Positions 33,281 through 41,238 of a stretch of DNA of 64,000 nt are shown here, piece by piece. The notes under the pieces were generated by a model. That model had not been told where the DNA came from. It searched no databases and saw only the letters and a program-made list of their open reading frames with translations. This DNA comes from a virus, in IMG/VR virus record IMGVR_UViG_3300026538_000054, positions 1-64,000 of that record; one strand, 5' to 3'. Both the position numbers and the translations under genes were made by a program. Position 1 is the stretch's first letter. Each line of letters begins with the position of its first letter.

Positions 33281-34144
33281 ATGGCTGTGTTCATGGAGCT
33301 CGGCAAGCATGTTGCCGATATGGATCAGGACTGTTACGTCCGGTTGACGGCGCTTCAGAAGATCTCTGGCGACGATCGTGAGCCGCGGACGTACGCGAGG
33401 ACCGTGTCCGGCAAGGCCGCCATGAAGCGGTTGGAAGCGGAGCTGGGCCTGCGCCAGGAGGAGCTCTTCCGGATCGGCAAGGGCGGCGCCAAGTACGCCC
33501 ACCTGCGCGTTGTCGAGCTGCTCGTCAACTGGTGGGGAAAGAGCGACAAGGTCAAGCCGGGGTTCGTCTCTTACTGCAGGCAGCGAATCGCGGACCTACT
33601 GGCCGCCCGAAGCGGCGACCCTGAAGCGAAGTCCCGCGCGAGCGCCCAGACGGCGGCCTTTCAAGAGAGCCAGAAGAAGCTGCACACCTGGCACGGGATC
33701 GGCTTTCACACGGCTAGCGGTTACTTCTACGCCGACGAGATGTGCCGACCCTACGGCAGGCGGCTCGACGACTTTCTGGCTACCCAGGAGGGGCGAGCCG
33801 TTCTGGAGCAGACCTCCAAGAGGTCGAACAGGCCCGTGGCCGACCTGGTGCGGCTCGCCCCTGACGGCGTGAATCGTTTGGTCCACGGGGTGGTGGGCGT
33901 GGCGCTTGCCCACTGGCTGGACGTCGAGTTCTTCGTCTACTGCCAGGACTGGCTGATCCGGCACGGCCTCAACGTCCTGTCGCCCCGAAACGGCGCTCCG
34001 GTCTACGACGAGCTTCACGGTCGAATTGACGCCCTGGAAGAGCAGGCCTGGCAGGCGGCGCAGGAGTTTGCCAGGCTTCGTCGAGATCTGGACATTGCCG
34101 CCGCGTGTATTGAGTACTGCGACGCCAGGCTTCGGCGGTCCTGA
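33281..34144 (+). CDS. KilA-N domain protein (possibly tandem)
   Basis: 287 residues. Residues about 145-225 match the KilA-N pattern: GYFYADEMCRPYGRRLDDFL, APDGVNRLVHGVVGVALAHWL, then EFFVYCQDWL. Residues about 18-105 (VRLTALQKISG, KYAHLRVVELLVNWWG, FVSYCRQRI) look like a second, degenerate copy. A short coiled coil ends the protein. KilA-N domains bind DNA and are common in phage regulators. A half TTTTCCGG site lies just upstream at 33264. Confidence 0.7.
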   Translation: MAVFMELGKHVADMDQDCYVRLTALQKISGDDREPRTYARTVSGKAAMKRLEAELGLRQEELFRIGKGGAKYAHLRVVELLVNWWGKSDKVKPGFVSYCRQRIADLLAARSGDPEAKSRASAQTAAFQESQKKLHTWHGIGFHTASGYFYADEMCRPYGRRLDDFLATQEGRAVLEQTSKRSNRPVADLVRLAPDGVNRLVHGVVGVALAHWLDVEFFVYCQDWLIRHGLNVLSPRNGAPVYDELHGRIDALEEQAWQAAQEFARLRRDLDIAAACIEYCDARLRRS

Positions 34145-34173
34145 ACGGCCCTGAGTATCTGACCTATTACCCG

Positions 34174-34214
34174 GCGGTCGGTGGTGACTGGTTGTTCCAG
34201 TCACCACCGACCGC
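34174..34214 (+). terminator. Strong intrinsic terminator
   Basis: GCGGTCGGTGGTGACTGG and CCAGTCACCACCGACCGC pair perfectly over 18 bp, followed by TTTGTTTTTTG. It ends the KilA-N transcript. Confidence 0.85.
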
Positions 34215-34235
34215 TTTGTTTTTTGAGGTAGTGTT

Positions 34236-35543
34236 ATGTTTCGTGTACGAAGCAGGCGGCTGGGCGTTGAGTGCTTGAGCGAGCGCGTCGTTCCCGCCGC
34301 CATGACCTGGGGCGGTGGCAGCATGCTTGACGCTTCCGTTCTGAGAACAGACAACTGGGCTGGTGGTGTGGTGCCGGGCGCGAATGACAGTGTCACGATC
34401 GGCGTGAGCGATCATCCGCCCTGGGTCCCGGCCGGCTGGCCTGTCACCTGGGGGGCGTTAAGCCTGGCGTCTAACGCCGTCATTCACGATACCGGGTTGT
34501 TAATCATTACCGGGGCTGGCGTCGCGGGCGACTATCCTAGCGTCATTTCCGGCAGCGTCGATTTCCATTACCAGGGACCGCCGAAAGGCCCTGCCCCTGG
34601 CAGGATTGAAGAGAACGGAGTGTTGGCGTTCGAGTCCAGGGGCGCGCTCTGGAACTCGGGCGGGATCGGTGACGGGACCGGACTGGGAACTGTCATTATC
34701 GATACTGGCGGGACGTTAGAGGCTCGCTCGAACGCCGTGGGCTTCAACTGGTGTGATGTCGTTGTCGGCTACAACGGCAAGCTAAACTTAACCAGCTTGA
34801 ACGCCAACCTGCTAACGACGGTTACGGATATAACGATTGAGAATAATGGGCAGCTTAACTTCACCAGCACTGACACGGGACAGGGCGCGCGAGGCGGCTT
34901 GGCGGGTGATGGGCGGGTATTCCTGACGGACGACGGCGTGATCATGAACCAGGCCAGGGTTGCTCCCGGTCAGGGGGTTGGCTGGTTGACGCTCAACGTA
35001 AAGTTGACCATTTCGGGTGGCAACTATACGGTTGACACCGAAAGCTATAGTAAGCACTCCGGTGCCGATCTGATCTTCACCCAAGACGTCTATCAGGACG
35101 GCGGTGCCATGCACCTGCACGGCCGTTGTGACGCCATCTGGTACGACGACGGCGGGATCTTCAAGTTTGAGTTGGGAGATCACCCAACTATCTGCGGCAC
35201 GCTCACGATTGACGACGGCGGCGTGTTGAGCTTCGACCAGTGCGGCAATGAGTCGAAGGTCATCGGCGACCTGATCTTCACCGAGGGCACGTACAACTTG
35301 CCCCTCGGTGACGCGGCGATGGTCCCAAAGCTCCACGTTACCGGCAGCGCGACGTTTGGGTCGAACGAGTTCGGCCCGACCGCCTGCCTGAACTGGTTCG
35401 TCCCGCCGAACCAGACCGCGCCCGCCAACGCCGTCGAGTTCTTCCTGTGCGACGGGACGGTCACGGGCACTCTGGGCGAGCTGCAAGTGCAGCGGTTCCT
35501 GACTGTCGCGGTTGTTAACGGTCAGACGCGCTTCTCGATTTGA
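34236..35543 (+). CDS. Beta-helix surface-type protein with planctomycete N-terminus
   Basis: 435 residues. It begins FRVRSRRLGVECLSERVVPA, which resembles the RLxVExLExRxVPA start of many exported planctomycete proteins. The rest is a repetitive beta-helix with G-T-L, N-G-Q-L-N-F and G-G-V-L-S-F rungs like autotransporter passenger or adhesin domains. Codon and residue use (many Thr, Asn, Gly) differ from its neighbours. It may be a host-derived surface protein or a phage receptor-binding protein. Confidence 0.6.
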   Translation: MFRVRSRRLGVECLSERVVPAAMTWGGGSMLDASVLRTDNWAGGVVPGANDSVTIGVSDHPPWVPAGWPVTWGALSLASNAVIHDTGLLIITGAGVAGDYPSVISGSVDFHYQGPPKGPAPGRIEENGVLAFESRGALWNSGGIGDGTGLGTVIIDTGGTLEARSNAVGFNWCDVVVGYNGKLNLTSLNANLLTTVTDITIENNGQLNFTSTDTGQGARGGLAGDGRVFLTDDGVIMNQARVAPGQGVGWLTLNVKLTISGGNYTVDTESYSKHSGADLIFTQDVYQDGGAMHLHGRCDAIWYDDGGIFKFELGDHPTICGTLTIDDGGVLSFDQCGNESKVIGDLIFTEGTYNLPLGDAAMVPKLHVTGSATFGSNEFGPTACLNWFVPPNQTAPANAVEFFLCDGTVTGTLGELQVQRFLTVAVVNGQTRFSI

Positions 35544-35635
35544 CATATTCGGACCGCCACGAAAGCAACCATGTTTCTCAGCAATTCTCAGCAACAAGGC
35601 CGCTGAGAAGGCCTTCATCTCTGATGGTAGCAACC

Positions 35636-35857
35636 ATGTCAGACTTTGATGTCTTGTATTGCTCGAGCGTCGTCTTCTGCTCCGCCCTGGTTGCCGCGAT
35701 TGTCATCGGCCCCTGGGAACCAGTTCTTCGCTTTTTCGGGCTTCGTCGATCGGCGTGGGCCCTCGGCAAGGTCCGAGGGCTTTGCTGGGCCGCGGCCGCT
35801 CTGGCCGCGGTGTTCTTTCTCGTCTGGCTCGTGCGGCTAATCTTTTTCGGGAGTTAA
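35636..35857 (+). CDS. Small two-helix membrane protein (holin-like size)
   Basis: 73 residues from ATG at 35636, chosen because the open frame upstream runs through a hairpin. Two hydrophobic helices (VVFCSALVAAIVIG and LCWAAAALAAVFFLVWLV) separated by a basic loop. The size fits a holin, but no lysin gene is seen nearby. Confidence 0.5.
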   Translation: MSDFDVLYCSSVVFCSALVAAIVIGPWEPVLRFFGLRRSAWALGKVRGLCWAAAALAAVFFLVWLVRLIFFGS

Positions 35858-35862
35858 CGGTC

Positions 35863-36345
35863 ATGTCAACCAAGGCCAGTCAAGAAGTCGTCATCATCGA
35901 GGCTGAGATCGCCGTCTCCAGGGCGAAGGGGAGGTGCCCCTGGCCCAGCCAGTCCTTCCCGAACGGCTTTGAGTTCTTCTTTGAGCGGCTCCAGATCAAG
36001 CGCATCGAGAAGTGCGCGTACCCCGCGGACCAGGGCCTCGCGGTGCTCAGTCCCTGCGAGGACGACGACTGCGTCACCATCCTGGTCGACGAACCGGCCC
36101 GCCTGGGCGGCGTGCTCCGGCGCTACTACGACCAGGAACGTGCCGAGCTGCGTGTTCCCGGTCGTCTCTGCACTATCTGGCTGGGGGTGAGTCAGTTCAA
36201 GCTCATGGACCTGCTCCAGTCGCAGGCCCCCGAGGCCATCACGGAGGCCCTTGCCCTGGCCGTCCTCGCCCGCAACTACACCACCATCACCGCGCAGGTC
36301 CAGGGTGGGAAGTACACGGAACGGAGAGCGCAGGCCCCGGCGTGA
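35863..36345 (+). CDS. Hypothetical protein
   Basis: 160 residues from ATG at 35863. Mixed alpha/beta (CVTILVDEPARLGG, RLCTIWLGVSQFKL), ending in a basic tail. No family recognised. Confidence 0.5.
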   Translation: MSTKASQEVVIIEAEIAVSRAKGRCPWPSQSFPNGFEFFFERLQIKRIEKCAYPADQGLAVLSPCEDDDCVTILVDEPARLGGVLRRYYDQERAELRVPGRLCTIWLGVSQFKLMDLLQSQAPEAITEALALAVLARNYTTITAQVQGGKYTERRAQAPA

Positions 36346-36385
36346 CCAAGTGCTGTTTCCTTGCTCTTGTGCGGAGGCACTGATC

Positions 36386-36856
36386 TTGAAAGCCGCATCG
36401 ACGGTGTCGCCGGAGTATCGAGAACTGGCCCTGGCAGCACTTGAGCGGGCGGCCGGGCCATTGACCTGGCTGGCGCTGGCGCAACTGGCGTGCGTCGCCG
36501 ACGTCTCGAGCGCCTATCTCGAGTTCGCGGCGGCCCTGAGGGAGTTGGCGGCCTCCGGCCAGGCCCTGAGACAAGGAGGCCCGGCGGGTGATCTTTTCAG
36601 ACGGGTTGATCAACCAACTCAGCTCGGCGACAAAAGACCCGGTCGGCTGGCCCGTGCCCTCACGAACCTGCGAATCAAGCATGGGCTTTCTCAGGAGCAG
36701 GCGGCCTTGCAGCTTGGCTGGCCGCCCACGCGGGTCGTCAGGCTTGAAAATTCGCCCGACGACGAACAGAAGTTGGGTGAGCTCAAGACCTACGCTCGCG
36801 CGCTAGGTAGAGACTTGTTCGTTGCCTTCGCCGTTGCTGTGGGCGAGGCGGACTAG
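36386..36856 (+). CDS. Transcriptional regulator with XRE-type helix-turn-helix
   Basis: 156 residues from TTG at 36386, with GGAGG seven bases upstream. Residues about 86-150 read LARALTNLRIKHGLSQEQAA then LGWPPTRVVRLENSPDD, a classic XRE/Cro-like helix-turn-helix. The N-terminal 80 residues form a separate helical domain (LALAQLACVADVSSAYLEFA) that may sense or dimerise. It is followed by repeats and a 40-bp palindrome. Confidence 0.75.
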   Translation: MKAASTVSPEYRELALAALERAAGPLTWLALAQLACVADVSSAYLEFAAALRELAASGQALRQGGPAGDLFRRVDQPTQLGDKRPGRLARALTNLRIKHGLSQEQAALQLGWPPTRVVRLENSPDDEQKLGELKTYARALGRDLFVAFAVAVGEAD

Positions 36857-36862
36857 CTCGTG

Positions 36863-36899
36863 TAATGCTGGCCCTCTGCAGCGGGCTGAATGCTGCAAA
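36863..36899 (+). repeat. Solitary CRISPR-repeat-like element
   Basis: GGCCCTCTGCAGCGGGCT followed by GAATGCTGCAAA; the 5' part is diverged. Begins seven bases after the regulator stop. The ATGCTGCAAAA end is repeated once immediately after. Confidence 0.8.
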
Positions 36900-36933
36900 A
36901 ATGCTGCAAAAAGAAATGGGCCGAGCGCCAAGC

Positions 36934-36973
36934 AGAGACAAGGCCGGTGGCAATTGCCACCGGCCTTGTCTCT
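36934..36973. terminator. 40-bp perfect palindrome, copy 1
   Basis: AGAGACAAGGCCGGTGGCAA followed by its exact reverse complement, then TTCTCTT. A bidirectional terminator or cruciform between the regulator and the repeat cluster. Confidence 0.75.
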
Positions 36974-37030
36974 TTCTCTTAGCTATCGAGCCGCGTGCGC
37001 CTTTCCCATGCGGGTGTTATGCTGTAGGCC

Positions 37031-37204
37031 GTACCAGAGCCATACGCAGCGGGCTAAAAGCTGCGAAGGATGGCGACCTGTGTCAAAGCCCTGCGCAGCG
37101 GGCTGAATGCTGCGAGAGGATGTCCCACTCCCTGGCCACGGTGGGTGACAAAGCCCTTTGCAGCGGGCTTAAAGCTGCGACGCAGCGGGGTAAGTGCTGT
37201 AACA
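37031..37204 (+). repeat. Cluster of three CRISPR-like repeats plus one fragment
   Basis: Copies at 37031-37067, 37080-37116 and 37145-37181, and a truncated one (GCAGCGGGGTAAGTGCTG) at 37183-37204. The copy at 37145 (GTGACAAAGCCCTTTGCAGC) is close to the array consensus. Intervals are only 12 and 28 bases, too short for normal spacers. The cluster lies directly upstream of the gene that array spacer 1 matches. Confidence 0.85.
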
Positions 37205-37223
37205 GCCGAAGGATGAGCGAACC

Positions 37224-37724
37224 ATGTCCGAACACGAGTTGCTGCGCTCCATCAATCAACGCCTCGCACACATAGGCCGCTCGACGGACGCTATCGCCTC
37301 GGCTGTCTTCCTTATCGTGCGAAAGTTGCTCGATGAGGAGCAAGGTGGCCTGTCGCCCGAAGACGCCGCCAAAGTGCTCGCCCGACTGACGGCCCACGAC
37401 CAAGCTCTCGAGGACATCGTCGCCGAGCAAACCGACGAGAGCTCTTCCACGCTCGGCAAACACCACTCAGTAGCGAGAACCGCGATGGCTATTCCGCAAG
37501 CCTTGCAGGACATCTTGGCCAAGATTGACGCCGACACCAGCGCCCTGGCCGCGGTGGTCCTGGACCTGCGCAACAAGATCAGCACGGGCATGTCCCAGGA
37601 GGACGTGGTCGCCGTACAGACCACCCTGGGTCAGATCGCCGACCGTCTCGAGCAGACGGCTCACGACCCCAACGCGCCGGTGCCGCCCGGCCCTCAACCG
37701 GTCTTCGCCGGCCGCAAGCCGTAA
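37224..37724 (+). CDS. Coiled-coil phage protein, target of array spacer 1
   Basis: 166 residues from ATG at 37224. Two similar helical modules, IASAVFLIVRKLLDEEQGG and LAAVVLDLRNKISTGMS, each followed by a coiled-coil helix, with a PNAPVPPGP tail. Similar short coiled-coil proteins occur beside phage tail and virion genes. The gene is framed by two 40-bp perfect palindromes, preceded by a CRISPR-repeat cluster, and contains the exact protospacer of spacer 1 at codons about 137-149. Confidence 0.65.
   Translation: MSEHELLRSINQRLAHIGRSTDAIASAVFLIVRKLLDEEQGGLSPEDAAKVLARLTAHDQALEDIVAEQTDESSSTLGKHHSVARTAMAIPQALQDILAKIDADTSALAAVVLDLRNKISTGMSQEDVVAVQTTLGQIADRLEQTAHDPNAPVPPGPQPVFAGRKP
37632..37669 (-). 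other. Protospacer matching array spacer 1 (38 of 38)
   Basis: The minus strand from 37669 to 37632 is identical to spacer 1 at 27053-27090 (starts GGGTCGTGAGCCGTC, ends GGTCGGCGATCTG). The five bases 5' of the protospacer on that strand are CGTTG, so TTG is adjacent, as expected for T-rich type V PAMs. The 3' flank (ACCCAG) differs from the repeat, so the array itself is distinguishable from the target. Confidence 0.95.
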
Positions 37725-37808
37725 GGCGGCCAAGAGATCACGTTGTTCGGTAGGTGGTCGGAACGAGCCGAGTGCCCCTCACGGGGAGTCGGCTCGTTTC
37801 GTTTTCCC

Positions 37809-37820
37809 TTTTCCGGAAAA
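37809..37820. promoter_or_regulatory. TTTTCCGGAAAA palindrome
   Basis: Perfect 12-bp palindrome in the gap between the + and - gene blocks. A half-site AACGGAAAA follows at about 37890. The rest of 37821-37925 shows imperfect GGCCTA/TAGCC repeats and no gene. Confidence 0.6.
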
Positions 37821-37925
37821 CGTTTTGTCGCGTGCGTGTTAACCTGGCGACAGGCCTACTCGGCGGCCTAATAGCCGAGAAGTAGCCTAGAACGGAAAAA
37901 GAAACGAGCTAATAGCTAAAAGAAA

Positions 37926-37989
37926 AACGTACCAGGCCACCCGTATACGGGTGGCCTGGTACGTTACTCGTTGACGTTCGTCAACGAGT
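37926..37989. terminator. 40-bp perfect palindrome, copy 2, plus adjacent hairpin
   Basis: AACGTACCAGGCCACCCGTA followed by its exact reverse complement (37926-37965), then ACTCGTTGACG/CGTCAACGAGT (37966-37989), an 11-bp stem. These separate converging transcription units. Confidence 0.75.
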
Positions 37990-38091
37990 GGCCAGGTCAC
38001 GAATAGCCGCGACCAGAACGGTCGCGAAAAACACCATCGCCATGAAGGCGATGGTCATACCTCTTGTCCAGCTCATTTTTTTTTTACTCAT
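37981..38091 (-). CDS. Small single-pass membrane protein
   Basis: 36 residues. ATG at 38091 overlaps the stop of the upstream gene (TAATG). Basic N-terminus MSKKKMSWTRG, then one hydrophobic helix (MTIAFMAMVFFATVLVAAI). It ends the leftward operon. Confidence 0.5.
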   Translation of the reverse strand: MSKKKMSWTRGMTIAFMAMVFFATVLVAAIRDLATR

Positions 38092-38312
38092 TACCCGAAC
38101 ACGCAGACGGCGCTCGGGGTCCTTTCCATCCGAACCTGCTGCTCGCGGATGCGGTAGGTGAACCGCTCCACCCCAAAGACGACGCAATCGTCAGTTTGCG
38201 TCGTCGACCTGCCGCCGGCACAGGCGAGGACGCTCGCCAGCGCATCTTCTCGGCTGGCAAAGACGGCGAGGCCTCCCCCGCCGTTCCAGCTCACCACCCA
38301 GACAGATCTCAT
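38091..38312 (-). CDS. Small hypothetical protein
   Basis: 73 residues from ATG at 38312, which overlaps the stop of the next gene upstream. WVVSWNGGGGLAVFASREDA suggests a short beta-alpha fold. It has the same style as the neighbouring 57-residue protein. Confidence 0.55.
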   Translation of the reverse strand: MRSVWVVSWNGGGGLAVFASREDALASVLACAGGRSTTQTDDCVVFGVERFTYRIREQQVRMERTPSAVCVFG

Positions 38313-38482
38313 CGCAGCTCCTCGACCATCTCCCCGTCGCCCCACCATCCCCGGTCGTTGGGGTGGTCGCTCAGGTACGCTTGGGCCTCCGCGCGGGTGC
38401 GGAAGGCGACACCGAGGTGCTGCGATCCGGCGTGCCCGCCGTCGGTGGAACAGTGGGTGTGGACAGGCACGTAAACTATCAT
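38309..38482 (-). CDS. Small hypothetical protein
   Basis: 57 residues from ATG at 38482, with GGAGGAGGAT upstream. VYVPVHTHCSTDGG, then AFRTRAEAQAYLSDHP. Start and stop both overlap neighbouring genes, giving a tight chain of small leftward genes. Confidence 0.55.
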   Translation of the reverse strand: MIVYVPVHTHCSTDGGHAGSQHLGVAFRTRAEAQAYLSDHPNDRGWWGDGEMVEELR

Positions 38483-38931
38483 TGACTATCCTCCTCCTTC
38501 CGCACGGTGTAGCGCGCGAGCCGCGGGAGCGCGGCTCGCATGTCTTCCAGGCCGTACTCCTGGCCTCGCGGCGGCGCGCCGCTGAACTCGACGGCCGTTA
38601 CGCTGGCGGCCTCTGCGGCCAGGTTCAGCGGGACGTTCCCGGAGGACGTGCTTGCCGCGCACGTCCTCCGGGCGGGCGTCCCCGGTGATCAACTGGATGT
38701 GCCAGTCCTCCGGCGCCGACGGCAGCAGGCCGTCGGCGTACGAGGAGGACTGGTCCCGGGGGTCCAGCGGGTCCTCCTCGTACGCGAGGACCACTTTGTC
38801 CGCCTCGACACGAGCGAGGCGACGAATATCGGGGCGTCGTGTTCCGGCTCGCACGGCAGGGCAACATAGGCGAGCTTCTTCTCGGCCGCCAGCTTCTCGG
38901 CCGCGAAGAAGATCGGATCGGTTTTCTTCAT
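38479..38931 (-). pseudogene. Frameshifted hypothetical gene (two compensating shifts)
   Basis: Coding sense continues through three frame segments: MKKTDPIFFAAEKLAAEKK to PIFVASLV in one frame, then EADKVVLAYEEDP to EDVRGKHVL from about 38815 in a second, then NVPLNLAAEAASVTAVEF to RKEEDSQ from about 38645 back in the first. The final stop overlaps the next ATG, as in an intact operon. Either two small indels have broken the gene or there are two sequencing errors. Confidence 0.65.
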
Positions 38932-38970
38932 CTCTCTCGCTCCTTGCCCCTTGGGGCGGGCTTTCGCATC

Positions 38971-39441
38971 TCACTCCACGTCCGGCCCCTCGGACCGAAC
39001 ACCATCGTCGGCGCAGATCACCAGCCGGCAAATAAAGGCCTGCAGCGGCCAGTCGCCCGCATACTTCAGGTCACCCGCCCGTGGTGGTAAGAGTTCTCGC
39101 CCCAGCCATTCATGCGCCTCGGCGGCCATCTCCCGCCACGACTCCGCTCGTCCACAGAGCCAGGCGACCAGGTGGCCCATGACCGCCGCGTCCACCCCTG
39201 GCCCATTCGCCTTGTGGTTGGCGAGGTCGAAGAGAAGGCCTGCGCCCCGTCTTCTTTCCTCCGCGCCAGCCAGCCGCCCAGCCTCCTTGTCCCTGGCGAA
39301 GGCCTCTGCCGCAGCCCGGCCAGCGCGCCGGTGCGAGGACGGATCGGCGCGCTTCTCCCGTATGAACGCCTCGCCGGCGAGGACGTGAGCGACCACGCGA
39401 AAGGCCACGGCGCGAGGGACCAGGTGCGGCGGGTCAATCAT
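38971..39441 (-). CDS. Hypothetical protein
   Basis: 156 residues. ATG at 39441 (MIDPPHLVPRAVAF) is preferred over the upstream start because AAGAGA precedes it. Helical, with FDLANHKANGPGVDAAVMGH and AEAHEWLGREL. No family recognised. Confidence 0.55.
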   Translation of the reverse strand: MIDPPHLVPRAVAFRVVAHVLAGEAFIREKRADPSSHRRAGRAAAEAFARDKEAGRLAGAEERRRGAGLLFDLANHKANGPGVDAAVMGHLVAWLCGRAESWREMAAEAHEWLGRELLPPRAGDLKYAGDWPLQAFICRLVICADDGVRSEGPDVE

Positions 39442-39548
39442 GATTTTTCTCTTGGCGCCGGGCGCTGTCCCGGCTAACATCTCATTAGTCGAGGCCGAAT
39501 TGAAGCGAGGCCTTCAGCAGTCTCGGAAAACCCCTCCTCGACTTTTCC

Positions 39549-39574
39549 CGCTCCGGCAATCTCTTGCCGGAGCG
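39549..39574 (-). terminator. Hairpin terminator
   Basis: CGCTCCGGCAA and TTGCCGGAGCG, an 11-bp stem with a four-base loop. Read leftward it is followed by GGAAAAGTCG. It follows the gene that ends at 39584. Confidence 0.7.
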
Positions 39575-39583
39575 GCCCCGTTT

Positions 39584-40981
39584 CTACTCCTCGTAGCCGC
39601 ACCCGCGGGGCAGCCGCCCGACTTGCGATAGTGGTAAGCGCCAGCAACGGTTCTTGGCGTCCCATCGCGCTCCGTTGATGGCCTTGATGGCCTCTCTGAC
39701 CGGGTAGGTGTTGCCGGTCACGGTGACCATCGGGTCGGCCTTCCGCGCCGCCGCCTTGGTCTTGCGGCTAACCGCTTTCTGTTCGGCCTCTGCCTTCTCC
39801 TTCTTCGCCGACTCCAAAGCGCCGGCCAGCTCGGCCGCGATGTCCGTGCGGTGGCTGTACTGCTCCCACCCCCGCTTTTGTTCGGCGGCGAGCTCGTTGG
39901 CCGCCTCTTGCCCGATCGCCTCGATGGCCGTAGGCAGCCAATCGGCCAGGGCGGTCTCGTAAGCGGCATTCCTCTCAGCCGTGATACGTCGGGCGACCGC
40001 CGCCAGTACCTCGTGGTAACTATCCAGGGTCGCGGCGTCACCAGACTCGACGTAGGCCGTTGACGCGGTCTTGGCGGCCTCGTCGCAGCCCGCCATCCTG
40101 ACGGCGGCCTCCGTGCAGCCCTCCGTCACGAGCGCGGCCCTGTCAGCCTGGTACGCCTCGACGGTCTCCTGTTCGCGCGCCCGACGGACGGCGATGGCGG
40201 CCTGAGCAGCCTCGATGACCGGCAGCAGGGAGACCGGGACGTAGTAGTGGTCCTGGTGGTCGTCGTAACTGCGGTGAGACAGGTGACCGACCACGCCACC
40301 GTCCGGCAGATCAGCGATGTAGCGCACGTTGCCGGAGCGGAACTTCGCGTCCCGCTCGTCGCTTAGCACTCGCCAGGCGCTGGCGGGTATCAGGCCCTCG
40401 GGGAGGGAGTAGATGTGATGCTGCGCTGAGACGGCGCTCCACGTCGCCTCGATCGCCTTCTTCTTGGCGGCGGCCTCATCCTCGGCCGACCGCTTCGCCG
40501 TCTCATCGGTCTCCCGTTCTTTCCGCTCCTTGTCCGTCTCCTCGACGGGAACGGCGACCCAGCGGCTGTACTTGCCTGGCCCATCCGGGTATTCGGCCCA
40601 GGCGTCCATGTCCTCGATGGCGTCGCTGCTCACGTAGCGCAGCGCGGATGACTCGCTGACCACGAACATGCCGCCCCACTTCTTGGAGCGGAAGATCTCG
40701 CCCAGCTTTCGCCGCTCGTCACGTCGGTTGCCCTGGATACCGTCGCCCGGCCGCGGGATGCGCTTGTGCTTGCGGGCGGGGGCATCATGCTCCGCCCGAA
40801 CGACGTGCCCCGTCTCGGGGACGACCACGACGGCCTGATCGGTCTTTCGCAGGATGCGACTCTCGACGGCACGCCCGGCGTCGGCCAGGGCGTCGGCGGC
40901 GACCAGACGACTGACGGGGTCGCTCAAGTCGAAGGTCATGGTCCCGACGGTGAGAGTCAAGGAGATGGTCTCTATGGACAT
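39584..40981 (-). CDS. Large accessory protein with C-terminal GARWD-type module
   Basis: 465 residues from ATG at 40981, with AAGGAAAT upstream; the longer open frame to 41398 is a shadow. Central charged coiled coil (KERKERETDETAKRSAEDE). The C-terminal 35 residues, VTVTGNTYPVREAIKAINGA then RWDAKNRCWRLP, are a recurrent phage module in which a YPVKxxLK helix precedes GARWD...W. No enzymatic motif seen. Confidence 0.6.
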   Translation of the reverse strand: MSIETISLTLTVGTMTFDLSDPVSRLVAADALADAGRAVESRILRKTDQAVVVVPETGHVVRAEHDAPARKHKRIPRPGDGIQGNRRDERRKLGEIFRSKKWGGMFVVSESSALRYVSSDAIEDMDAWAEYPDGPGKYSRWVAVPVEETDKERKERETDETAKRSAEDEAAAKKKAIEATWSAVSAQHHIYSLPEGLIPASAWRVLSDERDAKFRSGNVRYIADLPDGGVVGHLSHRSYDDHQDHYYVPVSLLPVIEAAQAAIAVRRAREQETVEAYQADRAALVTEGCTEAAVRMAGCDEAAKTASTAYVESGDAATLDSYHEVLAAVARRITAERNAAYETALADWLPTAIEAIGQEAANELAAEQKRGWEQYSHRTDIAAELAGALESAKKEKAEAEQKAVSRKTKAAARKADPMVTVTGNTYPVREAIKAINGARWDAKNRCWRLPLSQVGRLPRGCGYEE

Positions 40982-41037
40982 TGATATTTCCTTTCTTGCC
41001 GGGGAGAACAGGCCCCGGCGGCAGGGTGGCAAAAGAC

Positions 41038-41238
41038 TCAAAGCAGAAACTCGTTGAAAAGGGAACTGGACGCCAGTTTGGTCCTGGTCGCCGGGACCGT
41101 CGCTCTGTGACCGGGATAGGCCCCGCGGCGACGCTCCACCAGCAAGTCCTCTCCGGCACGTACCGCGGCGGCCTCTGCAACCTGCCCCGCATCCTCCAGG
41201 TGATCGGCCAGGGCGATTCGGGCGAGGGTTAGGCGTAT
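41038..41238 (-). pseudogene. Open frame with TIGR02996-like motif and no normal start
   Basis: Minus-strand frame with IRLTLARIALADHLEDAG then QVAEAAAVRAGEDLLVERR, similar to the LALADWLEE signature of TIGR02996 domains. The only starts are ATA at 41238 or CTG at 41259, so it is a remnant or is translated by reinitiation after the gene that ends at 41229. Confidence 0.4.

Noticed and set aside
35596-35615. AAGGCC/GGCCTT hairpin before the small membrane protein as a terminator
   Set aside because: The stem is only six bases and has no T-run; it more likely is a fragment of the inverted-repeat family at 61052.
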